NCBI RefSeq assembly: GCF_004214935.1
Contig: NZ_SFCC01000015.1
Span: 1 to 64,000, forward strand
Length of the DNA stretch: 64,000 bases
Direction of reading: 5' to 3'
Origin: Amycolatopsis suaedae
Lineage (GTDB): Bacteria; Actinomycetota; Actinomycetes; Mycobacteriales; Pseudonocardiaceae
Part shown: positions 53,697 to 63,104 of the stretch, one piece after another
Layout of the letters: each line of letters begins with the position of its first letter
How positions within the stretch are numbered: the first letter of the stretch is position 1
Notes under the pieces: model-generated
Told to the model about the DNA's origin: nothing
Database searches by the model: none
Seen by the model: the letters and a program-made list of their open reading frames with translations, nothing else
Program-made: the position numbers and the translations under genes

Positions 53697-53770
53697 GGCT
53701 TTCTCCTGGCCTCCTGTGCCGCTGGGCATTCGGTGTTGTAGCCCACGGTGAACCACTCGGACGGCGGTGT

Positions 53771-53788
53771 CATCGTTCCACGAGAACA
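53771..53788 (-). promoter_or_regulatory. Ald operator box 1
   Basis: On the minus strand TGTTCTCGTGGAACGATG. It contains the dyad GTTC-N5-GAAC. It matches box 2 at 15 of 18 positions, in the same orientation, and starts 33 bases (about three helical turns) from it. Located 75-92 bases upstream of the ald start. Confidence 0.6.
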
Positions 53789-53803
53789 GTATTGGGCACC
53801 AAA

Positions 53804-53821
53804 CATCGTCCCGCCAGAACA
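53804..53821 (-). promoter_or_regulatory. Ald operator box 2
   Basis: On the minus strand TGTTCTGGCGGGACGATG, with an imperfect GTTC-N5-GGAC dyad. It is the second direct copy of the box at 53771, ending just short of the regulator stop codon. Confidence 0.6.
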
Positions 53822-53829
53822 ATGGCTGG

Positions 53830-55371
53830 TTACGCCCAGCGCAGGGCCACCAGCTGGCTCAGCAGCGCGAGCCGGACGTCGGGATCGTCCAGGTCCAGTG
53901 GCGAGAGTTCCTGGATCTTGCGCATCCGGTACCGCAGCGTGTTCGGGTGGATGCGCAGTGCCCTGGCGGCGGCGCGCGGGTCGCCGGGGTGCCGCAGCGA
54001 CTCGTAGAGCGTCTCGACGTACTCGGTGCCGCCCGCCTCGTCGTGTGCCCGCAGGGTGCCCAGCGGACCTAGCTCGGCGATCTTCGCCGTGGCCGCCGCC
54101 GTCGCCGCGCGATGCAGCGTGACGGCCGTCCAGACCTCGTCGAAGTCGAGCACCCGGCCGTCGACGAGGCCAGCTCGGACCAGGCCGAGCGTCTCCTCGG
54201 CCTGCGCGCGTGACCGTCCCAGTTCGCTCAGCTCGCCCGGCCCGCCCGCCGCCGCGCGGGTGCGTTCGGACTGCCGCAGCGCCGCCCGCAGTTCCGCCCA
54301 CGAGCCCGGACCGTCGTCGTCGGGCACCACCGCGTACAGCAGCCCGCCCAGCTCGGTGACCACCGGGCGCCTGCCGACGCCCTGCGAGATGCGTTCCTCC
54401 AGGGTCAGCCGCAGCCCCTCGGCGCCGGCCGGGTCGCTGGCCGGGACGTCGATGACCACCACCCGGTGGGGCTCGTCGGACAGCTCCAGCTCGGCGGCCG
54501 CCCGCCGCGGGCCGACCCGCCCGTCGAGCAGGGCCCGCAGCAGCTCGGCGCTGGCCCGCCTGCGGCCGTCGGCGTGGGCCCGCCTGCGCAGCAGATGCAG
54601 TGCGACGACCGGAGCGGCGTCGGCGAACGCGGCGGACCGCTCGTCGGACACCGGGCCGGCAACCACCGCCCACATCGACCCGAGCAGCTCACCGCCCATC
54701 CGGATCGGCACGATCAGCCGCGGCAGCGTGCCGTCCTTCTGCGCGGGCACGAAGATCGTCTGCCTGCCCCTGGACAGGTCGCGGAACACGCCCCGCGAGC
54801 GGAAGCGGGCCAGCACGTCGTCCGGGATGCGCCTGCCCATGATCGTCGACACCCTGGCCGGGTCGGTCAGGTCCTGCCGCGCCGAGTAGGCCAGCACCCG
54901 GGAGTTGGTGTCCTCGATGGTGACCGGGGCGTCCACGACCGACGCCACCGCGTCGGCCAGCCGGAACAGGTCGCCCGCGCTGGGATCGCCGCCGGACTCC
55001 AGCGACTCGGTCTCGTCGGCGATGGCGTCGAGCACCGTGCGCAACAGCCACACCAGCTGGGCCCACGACGTCGCGGCCCGCACCTCGACCAGCCCAATGC
55101 CCGCGGAACCGGCGGCCCTGCGGACGGCGGGCTTGTTCGCCAGCGGCGGTTTGAGCAGTACCGCGGCCGCGCCCTTGGCCGCGCAGTGGCGGACCAGCTC
55201 GACCGCTCCGGCGGCGTCGCCGACGGACACCGCGAGGACGAGATCGCCGGCCGACACCCCGCCGGGCTCGGCGATCACGACGTCGGCGACCGCCGGGCAG
55301 TCCTCCGGTAGGGACAGTGCGTGCAGCAGGGTCGGCCCCATCCGGTCGACGACGCTGCGCACGGAGACCAC
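53830..55371 (-). CDS. PucR-family transcriptional regulator (probable ald activator)
   Basis: The 513-residue regulator has an N-terminal PucR ligand domain (SLPEDCPAVADVVIAEPGGVSAGDLVL), a GAF-like/CdaR middle (ITIEDTNSRVLAYSARQD-like segment, GVFRDLSRGRQTIFVPAQ) and a C-terminal helix-turn-helix, LYESLRHPGDPRAAARALRIHPNTLRYRMRKIQEL. PucR proteins such as Bacillus AdeR activate alanine dehydrogenase genes. It is immediately upstream of ald on the same strand. GTG 55371 is the start; downstream in-frame starts exist. Confidence 0.9.
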   Translation of the reverse strand: MVSVRSVVDRMGPTLLHALSLPEDCPAVADVVIAEPGGVSAGDLVLAVSVGDAAGAVELVRHCAAKGAAAVLLKPPLANKPAVRRAAGSAGIGLVEVRAATSWAQLVWLLRTVLDAIADETESLESGGDPSAGDLFRLADAVASVVDAPVTIEDTNSRVLAYSARQDLTDPARVSTIMGRRIPDDVLARFRSRGVFRDLSRGRQTIFVPAQKDGTLPRLIVPIRMGGELLGSMWAVVAGPVSDERSAAFADAAPVVALHLLRRRAHADGRRRASAELLRALLDGRVGPRRAAAELELSDEPHRVVVIDVPASDPAGAEGLRLTLEERISQGVGRRPVVTELGGLLYAVVPDDDGPGSWAELRAALRQSERTRAAAGGPGELSELGRSRAQAEETLGLVRAGLVDGRVLDFDEVWTAVTLHRAATAAATAKIAELGPLGTLRAHDEAGGTEYVETLYESLRHPGDPRAAARALRIHPNTLRYRMRKIQELSPLDLDDPDVRLALLSQLVALRWA

Positions 55372-55387
55372 GGCTCAGCGCTCACGC

Positions 55388-55446
55388 TTGCCGTCCACCA
55401 TGGAGCGAGCCTACACTCCAGTCTCGTTATATCCAGGGTGGATATA
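55388..55446 (+). promoter_or_regulatory. Promoter and operator of the VOC gene
   Basis: TTGCCG (55388-55393) and TACACT (55412-55417) are 18 bases apart. Just downstream of the expected start point lies the dyad TATATCC-AGGGT-GGATATA (55428-55446), a placement typical of repression. The regulator is unknown. Confidence 0.5.
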
Positions 55447-55460
55447 TCAGGGAGGCCGCG

Positions 55461-55850
55461 ATGGCGATTCAGGGCGTCAACAAGATCGTGATAGGTGTGA
55501 CCGACCAGGACCGGGCAGTGAAATTCTGGACGGAGACCGTCGGCTTCACCGTGACCACGGACGCGCCCTACGGCGAGGGAATCCGGTGGATCGAGGTCAC
55601 CTCGGCCGACGGCGCCGTCGCCATCGTGCTCAGCCCGAACCCGGCGGACCGCAGGCACTTCGAGGTCGCCGACGAGCTGCCGACGGCCAACTTCTTCTTC
55701 TACGCCGACGACATCGAGCAGACCTACCGCGAGCTGTCGGAGAAGGGCGTCGACTTTCCTGCGCCGCCCGCGAAGCAGCCGTGGGGCTGGTGGGCGATGT
55801 TCACCGACTCCGAGGGGAACCGCTTCGCGCTGCAGCAACGGGAGCGGTAG
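55461..55850 (+). CDS. VOC-superfamily (glyoxalase/bleomycin-resistance-fold) protein
   Basis: The 129-residue protein has a single vicinal-oxygen-chelate domain: two beta-alpha-beta-beta-beta modules beginning GVNKIVIGVTDQDRAVKFWTETVGF and ending DSEGNRFALQQR. Potential metal ligands are Glu/His positions in IRWIEVTS and GNRFALQQ. Function within the superfamily cannot be told. GGAGG precedes the ATG. The 3' end overlaps the convergent membrane-protein gene by 50 bases. Confidence 0.9.
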   Translation: MAIQGVNKIVIGVTDQDRAVKFWTETVGFTVTTDAPYGEGIRWIEVTSADGAVAIVLSPNPADRRHFEVADELPTANFFFYADDIEQTYRELSEKGVDFPAPPAKQPWGWWAMFTDSEGNRFALQQRER

Positions 55851-56355
55851 CCAGCCGCCAGGTCAGCCGGCGGCCCGGCTTGAACACCGACAGCACGGTC
55901 GCCACCAGCAGCAGGGTGATGCCGGCCGCCATCGCGTTGACGAAGATCAGCGCCTCGGTGCCGGGCAGCTGACCCCGCGCCGCGGCCTCGCCGATCGCGG
56001 CGAACTTCGGGACCACCGAGAGGTTGCCGCCGATCAGCAGTGCCAGCGAGATGACCAGCTTCACGACGATCCACGGATACCGCAGCAGGCCCCACTTCGT
56101 GCCGAGGCTCAACGCCAGCCCGCTGACCACCGCGAGCAGGCTCAGCGGCAGGTAGAACACGGACCCGAGCAGTCCCGCGGTCACGTACGCGCTACGCACC
56201 AGCTCGGGGTCGGCACCGGTCTGGCCGAGCACGCCGAGCGTCAGCAGGCACGCCTCCACCCCGATCCAGCCGACCGACGTGACCACGTGCAGCAGCAGCA
56301 CCCACTTGCGGGCGGGCGGACTCAGCCGCCTGCCCCGATTCCCCGCTGTTCCCAT
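55801..56355 (-). CDS. DUF2269-like integral membrane protein
   Basis: The 184-residue protein has four or five transmembrane helices: WVLLLHVVTSVGWIGVEACLLTLGV, a second with VFYLPLSLLAVVSGLAL, WIVVKLVISLALLIG and ITLLLVATVLSV. The basic, conserved-looking LLHVVTSVGWIGVEA resembles the DUF2269 group. The role is unknown. The last 17 codons overlap the VOC gene on the other strand. Confidence 0.8.
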   Translation of the reverse strand: MGTAGNRGRRLSPPARKWVLLLHVVTSVGWIGVEACLLTLGVLGQTGADPELVRSAYVTAGLLGSVFYLPLSLLAVVSGLALSLGTKWGLLRYPWIVVKLVISLALLIGGNLSVVPKFAAIGEAAARGQLPGTEALIFVNAMAAGITLLLVATVLSVFKPGRRLTWRLATAPVAAARSGSPRSR

Positions 56356-56422
56356 GCCGCAAGGATCGCCGCGACGGCCTCGTCACGTCGTCGTGTCCAG
56401 GGCGGCACCGGGACGTACGCCC

Positions 56423-57094
56423 CTAGACGTAGTTGCTCTGCCTCGGCATCGGGCCGTGGACGGTCGCCGTGCCACCCGCTCGCAGCCGGTAGTGGTGGTA
56501 GGACTCGACGACCCGGCACATCGGCTGCGCGGCGACCTCGAGGTGCAGCAGCCGCAGCCGCCAGCCGCCGTACATGCCGGGGACCGGAACCCACAGCTCC
56601 GGATCCTCCAGTTCGGTGAGCACCTCCAGCTGCGGCATCCGCATGCCGGCGTCCCGCCACACCTCGCCGAAGCCGCTGTCCTCGGTGATCAGGGTCTCCA
56701 GCCCTTGCTGGAGCGCGGTGAGGATCTTGGTCGGCACGGCGTGCCGCAGCGGCGGTTTGAGCGCGTCGATGAGGTGGTCGTGGCGGAAGCGGGAGGCCAG
56801 GTCGATGGGCCGGTCACCGTTGTTGTCGCGGATCGCGCGGAAACCGCCTGCCCGCACGAGTCGTTCCACCACCGCGACCGGTGCGCCGTGGTAGGCGGCC
56901 TGGTGCAGCACGGTGTAGCCGCTGCGCCCGCCGAGCCGGGTGGCGTTGGGCCCGCCCTCGTCGCGGCGCAGATGGGTGAAGACACCCTCCCAGTCGCCGG
57001 AGAAGGCGGCCTGCGAGAGTGCGTTGCGCTGCTCGACGTCGGATTCGAACAACGAGGACGGGTCCGTGATGCCGTCCCAGACCGCGTACGCCAT
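56423..57094 (-). CDS. Ankyrin-repeat protein
   Basis: The 223-residue protein starts MAYAVWDGITDPSSLFESD. It has an ankyrin pair of motifs (NALSQAAFSGDWEGVFTHL, then GYTVLHQAAYHGAPVAVVERLV and RDNNGDRPIDLASRF). A C-terminal beta-rich region contains MRMPQLEVLTELEDPELWVPVPGMYGG and may be an unrelated domain. ATG overlaps the stop of the upstream gene by one base (TGATG), so the two probably act together. Likely a protein-interaction module; no signal peptide. Confidence 0.85.
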   Translation of the reverse strand: MAYAVWDGITDPSSLFESDVEQRNALSQAAFSGDWEGVFTHLRRDEGGPNATRLGGRSGYTVLHQAAYHGAPVAVVERLVRAGGFRAIRDNNGDRPIDLASRFRHDHLIDALKPPLRHAVPTKILTALQQGLETLITEDSGFGEVWRDAGMRMPQLEVLTELEDPELWVPVPGMYGGWRLRLLHLEVAAQPMCRVVESYHHYRLRAGGTATVHGPMPRQSNYV

Positions 57095-57600
57095 CAGTCC
57101 GCCATCGCCTCGGAGATCCAGCCGGGAACGGGCAGGTCCCGGCTGAGGCACTCACTGGACAAGCGGATTGTCCAGCGCAGCGCCTGCAGCACGAGCGTCG
57201 AGACCTCGTGCGGGGCCGCGCTGGCCAGCGCGATCTCCAGTTGTTCCTGGGCTGCCTCGGTGTTGCCGTGTACCTCGGCCAGCAGGGTGCGTACCGCGGT
57301 CCGCACCGGCGGGTCGGCCTGGTCGATCGAGACCTCCTCGCCACTCTCGTCGAAGACCTGGACCTTGACCGGCGCCTGACCGCCGTCGCTGAGCGTGGAC
57401 ACCATCGCGCTGCACTCGCCGAACAGCAGCAGCATCAGTTCCCTGGTCTCCGGCCCCGGCTCGCCGCCGGCCGGCGCCAGTTCGTCGAGTGCGTCGACGT
57501 CGGCGCCGAAGCGCACCGCCACCAGGGCACGCTGCGCCTTCTCGACAAGCCTGTGGCGCTCGTCCTCGCTCCAGTCGGGCTGCACGTGCCTATCAAACAC
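57094..57600 (-). CDS. Acidic protein of unknown function, partner of the ankyrin protein
   Basis: The 168-residue protein starts at GTG 57600 (a second GTG at 57585 with GATAGG upstream is possible). It is acidic and mostly helical (WSEDERHRLVEKAQRALVAVRF, then TREALMLLLFG-like, EAAQEQLEIALASAAPHEVSTLVLQALRW). I do not recognise the family. Coupled translation with the ankyrin gene suggests a two-protein unit. Confidence 0.72.
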   Translation of the reverse strand: MFDRHVQPDWSEDERHRLVEKAQRALVAVRFGADVDALDELAPAGGEPGPETRELMLLLFGECSAMVSTLSDGGQAPVKVQVFDESGEEVSIDQADPPVRTAVRTLLAEVHGNTEAAQEQLEIALASAAPHEVSTLVLQALRWTIRLSSECLSRDLPVPGWISEAMAD

Positions 57601-57632
57601 CAGCGGCGGCTGGTTCGGGGACCGGTTCGTGA

Positions 57633-58217
57633 TCAGCGGGCCGCGCGCAGTGCTCCCATTGCCAGTAGCCGCAGCAGTTCGGCGAGTTCACCGTCGGGCA
57701 GGTAACGGTTGTGCGGCGTCGAGTTGATCAGGCCGAACACCGCGTGTGCCGCCGAGCGGGCGTGGGTCTCGCCGACCTCGGGCACGGCCGCCCGGATCGC
57801 GTCCACCCAGACCTCGACGTACTGCCGCTGCAGCGCGCGGACCTGTTTGCGGTCGGCGTCGGTGAGGTTGGCGAGGTTGCGTTCCTGCACGGTGATCAAC
57901 GCGGGGTGTTCCAGCGCGAAGTCGACGTGGAAGCGCACGAGTTCGCCCAGCACCTCGTCCGGAGTGCCCTGTGCCCTGGCCTTGCCGCCGTCGAGCAGGT
58001 ACCGGCTGATCGAGCCGAGCATCTCGCCCAGCATCGCGTCCTTGCTGCGGAAGTGCCGGTACAGCGCGGGACCGGAGATGCCGACCGCGGCACCGATGTC
58101 GTCGATGCCGACGCCGTGGAAGCCGTGCCTGGCGAACAACTCGGCCGCGGCGGCGAGAATCTGCTCCTTGCGGCCGGCCTTGTCACCGTTGACGAGCGGG
58201 GTCGATGAGGGCGGCAT
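57633..58217 (-). CDS. TetR-family regulator (BkaR/Rv2506-like)
   Basis: The 194-residue repressor has an N-terminal TetR helix-turn-helix (GRKEQILAAAAELFARHGFHGVGIDDIGAAVGISGPALYRHFRSKDAMLGEML) and a ligand-binding C-domain. It lies upstream of the accD1-accA1-acyl-CoA dehydrogenase genes, as Rv2506 (BkaR) does in mycobacteria, with an unrelated SGNH gene between. A perfect palindrome just upstream of its start (58240-58255) is probably its operator. Confidence 0.9.
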   Translation of the reverse strand: MPPSSTPLVNGDKAGRKEQILAAAAELFARHGFHGVGIDDIGAAVGISGPALYRHFRSKDAMLGEMLGSISRYLLDGGKARAQGTPDEVLGELVRFHVDFALEHPALITVQERNLANLTDADRKQVRALQRQYVEVWVDAIRAAVPEVGETHARSAAHAVFGLINSTPHNRYLPDGELAELLRLLAMGALRAAR

Positions 58218-58239
58218 CCGGCCATGGTAGACGACGGAG

Positions 58240-58255
58240 GTTAGCGATCGCTAAC
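58240..58255. promoter_or_regulatory. Palindromic operator GTTAGCGATCGCTAAC
   Basis: A perfect 16-bp palindrome lies 23 bases upstream of the TetR start codon. A related 16-mer with four changes precedes accD1 at 59486-59501. Autoregulation by the TetR protein is the simplest reading. Confidence 0.75.
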
Positions 58256-58360
58256 TTCGCGGCCTTCGATGTGGGCCAGTCGGGTGCGCCAGCTTCCGTG
58301 GGCGAAATGTGCCTGGTAATGATTTTCGTACTGGTATGGGGGCTCACGAAGGAGTGACCG

Positions 58361-59167
58361 ATGGTCGCGCACGCCAGGAAATCCACCCTGTCCCTGCTCC
58401 GAGCGTTCGCGGTCGTCGTGGCCGCCGCCTTCGGACTTCTCGGTCTGGCCGTTCCCGCTTCGGCGGCCGCCACCAACTACGTCGCGCTCGGCGACTCGTA
58501 CTCGTCCGGTCTCGGCGCCGGGTCCTACGGCAACTCCGGTGCGTGCAAGCGCAGCAGCAACGCCTACCCGGAACTGTGGGCGAAGGCGCACTCGGCGACG
58601 TTGAGCTTCCTGGCCTGCTCCGGTGCGCGTACCGGTGACGTGCTGAACCAGCTCAACAACGTGTCCTCCTCGGCCACGATGGTGACCGTGTCGGTCGGCG
58701 GCAACGACGCCGGCTTCGCCGACGTGATGGCCGACTGCACGCTCGGGTCCGACTCGGCCTGCGTGAACCGGGTCAACGAGGCGAAGAACTACGCCAACAA
58801 CACGCTGCCCGGCCTGCTCAACGGCGTGTACAGCAAGATCAAGCAGAAGGCGCCGAACGCGAAGGTGTACGTGCTCGGGTACCCACGGTTCTACAAGGTG
58901 CCCGGCTCGTGCAACGTGGGGCTGAGCGACACCAAGCGGGCGGCCATCAACTCCGGCGCGGACACCCTGGCGTCGGTCACCTCGGCGCGTGCCCGCGCGG
59001 CCGGCTTCACCTTCGTCGACGTGCGCGGTGTCTTCACCGGGCACGAGATCTGCTCTGCCGACTGGTGGCTGAAGAGCCTGAGCTGGCCGGTCGAGGAGTC
59101 CTACCACCCGAACGTCAACGGGCAGCGCCTCGGCTACCTGGCCGCGTTGAACTCCGCGACGGGCTGA
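58361..59167 (+). CDS. Secreted SGNH/GDSL-family hydrolase (lipase)
   Basis: The 268-residue protein has a signal peptide (to about residue 36) and SGNH blocks: GDSYSSG (nucleophile Ser, near 46), SGARTGD, GGND (near 109-112) and the catalytic His in SYHPNVNGQR. It is related to Streptomyces extracellular SGNH lipases, with conserved cysteines for disulfides. It probably cleaves short or medium acyl esters outside the cell. GAAGGAG precedes the ATG. It lies between the TetR gene and its presumed target operon, followed by the large repeat. Confidence 0.93.
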   Translation: MVAHARKSTLSLLRAFAVVVAAAFGLLGLAVPASAAATNYVALGDSYSSGLGAGSYGNSGACKRSSNAYPELWAKAHSATLSFLACSGARTGDVLNQLNNVSSSATMVTVSVGGNDAGFADVMADCTLGSDSACVNRVNEAKNYANNTLPGLLNGVYSKIKQKAPNAKVYVLGYPRFYKVPGSCNVGLSDTKRAAINSGADTLASVTSARARAAGFTFVDVRGVFTGHEICSADWWLKSLSWPVEESYHPNVNGQRLGYLAALNSATG

Positions 59168-59178
59168 CCCGCGGCTCA

Positions 59179-59435
59179 AAGCACGTGAAGGCCACCTTCA
59201 TCACATGAGACGACAGAAACTCGGCCTTCATCCGGACAGCGGGCTATCCGCCCACGTGTCCGCGGCAAGCATGCCGTGAAGGGGGCACTCACGGCATGAG
59301 ACGCCGTGAAGGCCCCCTTCACGGCATCGAGGCCACCACACCAGCCCCACCAGTCACACCCGTAAGGCAGCGCCTGACAACCGACTTTGCCGGAGCCGTG
59401 ACGTCACACGTGGTGAAGGTGGCCTTCACGTGCTT
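59179..59435. repeat. Mosaic intergenic repeat, copy D (257 bp)
   Basis: Perfect 22-bp terminal inverted repeats (59179-59200 and 59414-59435) read AAGCACGTGAAGGCCACC inward. The internal order is the unit ending CTCGGCCTTCA, hairpin module P (ATGCCGTGAAGGGGGC at 59271-59286 pairing with 59312-59327), the unit CAGCCCCACCAGTCACACCC at 59341, then a unique tail. Bases 59192-59329 repeat positions 1-138. The element fills most of the 347-base gap before accD1; no target duplication or open frame is seen. It begins 11 bases after the SGNH stop. Confidence 0.88.
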
Positions 59436-59467
59436 GGGGCTCCACTGGACAGGGCAGGTTAGAGGAC

Positions 59468-59501
59468 GTTAACCTGAGAGGCGAGGTTAACGCCTGCTAA
59501 C
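59468..59501 (+). promoter_or_regulatory. TetR-operator-like sites upstream of accD1
   Basis: GTTAACGCCTGCTAAC (59486-59501) matches the TetR palindrome at 58240 in 12 of 16 positions. It overlaps a perfect dyad, GTTAACCT-N8-AGGTTAAC (59468-59491). Both lie within 47 bases of the accD1 ATG, where a repressor could block the operon. Confidence 0.6.
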
Positions 59502-59514
59502 TTGACGGGGAGCC

Positions 59515-61127
<1,613 letters not shown>

Positions 61128-61128
<1 letters not shown>

Positions 61129-63104
61129 TGAGCATGTTCGACACGGTTCTGGTCGCCAACCGGGGCGAGATCGCCGTCCGGATCATCCGCACCCTGCGGA
61201 GCATGGGCATCCGCTCGGTCGCCGTCTACAGCGACGCCGACGCCGACGCGCGGCACGTCCACGAGGCCGACGTGGCCGTCCACATCGGACCCACCGAGGC
61301 CGCCCGCAGCTACCTGAACGCGGCCTCCATCGTCCGGGCGGCCGTCGAGACGGGCGCGCAGGCGGTGCATCCCGGCTACGGCTTCCTTGCGGAGAACACC
61401 GGCTTCGCACACGCCTGCGCCGAAGCCGGGCTGGTGTTCATCGGACCGCCCGCGTCGGCCATCGAGGCCATGGGCGACAAGATCCAGGCCAAGCGCACGG
61501 TGTCCGCCGCCGGTGTCCCGGTGGTGCCCGGAACGTCCGATGTGGACTTCCCGAGGGAGAAGATCGCCGACGCGGCGGCCGAGGTCGGTTACCCGTTGCT
61601 GCTCAAGCCGTCCGCAGGCGGTGGCGGCAAGGGAATGCGGCTGGTCACCGCCCCGGCCGAGCTGGCGGCCGCCGTCGAGTCGGCCCGCCGGGAGGCGGCG
61701 TCCTCGTTCGGCGACGACACGCTGCTGCTGGAGCGGTTCGTCACCACGCCGCGGCACATCGAGATCCAGGTGCTCGCCGACGCCCACGGCAACGTCATCC
61801 ACCTCGGCGAGCGCGAGTGCAGCCTGCAGCGGCGGCACCAGAAGATCGTCGAGGAAGCCCCGTCGGTCCTGCTCGACGAAGCCACCCGGCAGCGCATGGG
61901 GGCCGCCGCCGTCGAGGCCGCGCGGTCGGTCGGCTACACCGGTGCGGGCACCGTGGAGTTCATCGTGTCGGCCACCAGTGCCGACGAGTTCTTCTTCATG
62001 GAGATGAACACCCGCCTGCAGGTCGAGCACCCGGTGACCGAGCTGGTCACCGGTCTCGACCTGGTGGAGTGGCAGGTCCGGGTCGCCGCGGGCGAGCCAC
62101 TCACGATCACGCAGGACGACGTCACGCTGACCGGGCACGCCGTCGAGGCCCGGGTCTACGCCGAGGACCCCGCTCGCGGGTTCATCCCGACCGGCGGCAC
62201 CGTGCTCGCCGTGCACGAGCCGTCGGGTGAGGGCGTGCGGGTCGACTCCTGGATGACCGAGGGCACCGTGGTCGGGTCCAGCTACGACCCGATGCTGGCG
62301 AAGGTCATCGCATGGGGGCCGGACCGGGCCGCCGCACTGCACCGGCTCGACCTCGCGCTCGCCGGGACCGCGCTTCCCGGCGTCGGCACGAACGTGACGT
62401 TCCTGCGTGCGTTGCTGGCCGACGACGAGGTCCGCGCCGGCCGGATGGACACCGAGCTGGTCGAACGCCGCCTCGCCGACCTGGTCTCCGCGGACGTGCC
62501 GGAGGAGTTCTTCGTCGCGGCCGCGCTGGACCGGCTCATCGGACTGTGGCCGACCGGGTCCACAGTGGACCCGTGGGACGTTCCGACCGGCTGGCGGCTG
62601 GGCGGGCAGAGTGGCGTGACGTTCCGGCTGCGGTGCGGGGACACCGAGGCGCTGGTGCGGATCGAGGGCACGCCGGAGGCGGCGACGGTCAGCATCGACG
62701 GCGGCGAACCCGTCGCCGTGTCGGCCCGCAGGCGCGACGGTCTGCTGGAGCTGCGGCATGCCGGTCAGCTGCACCGGTACCACCGGATCGGCGACTGGCT
62801 GGCCCGCGACGGCCACTGCCTGCAGGTCGTGGAACGGCCGCAGGTCCAGCTCGCCCACGGCGACGCCGCCGAGGCGGGACCGGTGACCAGCCCCATGCCC
62901 GGCACCGTGCTGGTGGTGAAGGCAGCCGCGGGGGAGCGGGTGAGCGCGGGAGCCCCGCTGCTGGTCGTCGAGGCGATGAAGATGGAACACACGATCACCG
63001 CGCCCATCGACGGCGTGGTGAGCGAACTGCGTGTCCAGGCCGGCCAACAGGTCGCGCTGGACGAGACCCTTGCCGTGGTGACCCCGCAGGAGGACGGGCA
63101 ATGA
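61128..63104 (+). CDS. accA1: Biotin-dependent acyl-CoA carboxylase alpha subunit (AccA1-like)
   Basis: The 658-residue subunit has a biotin carboxylase domain (FDTVLVANRGEIAVRIIRTL; ATP-grasp GGGGKGMRLV; EMNTRLQVEHPVTE), a linker and a C-terminal biotinyl domain with VVEAMKMEHTI (Lys near 616). It loads carboxybiotin for the AccD1 subunit. Start ATG 61128 overlaps the accD1 stop; GTG 61125 and ATG 61134 are alternatives. It overlaps the next gene by 4 bases. Confidence 0.95.

Noticed and set aside
24355..59435. Target-site duplications flanking the mosaic repeats
   Set aside because: Flanks of copies B, C and D were compared by eye; no direct repeats of 3-10 bp match on both sides.
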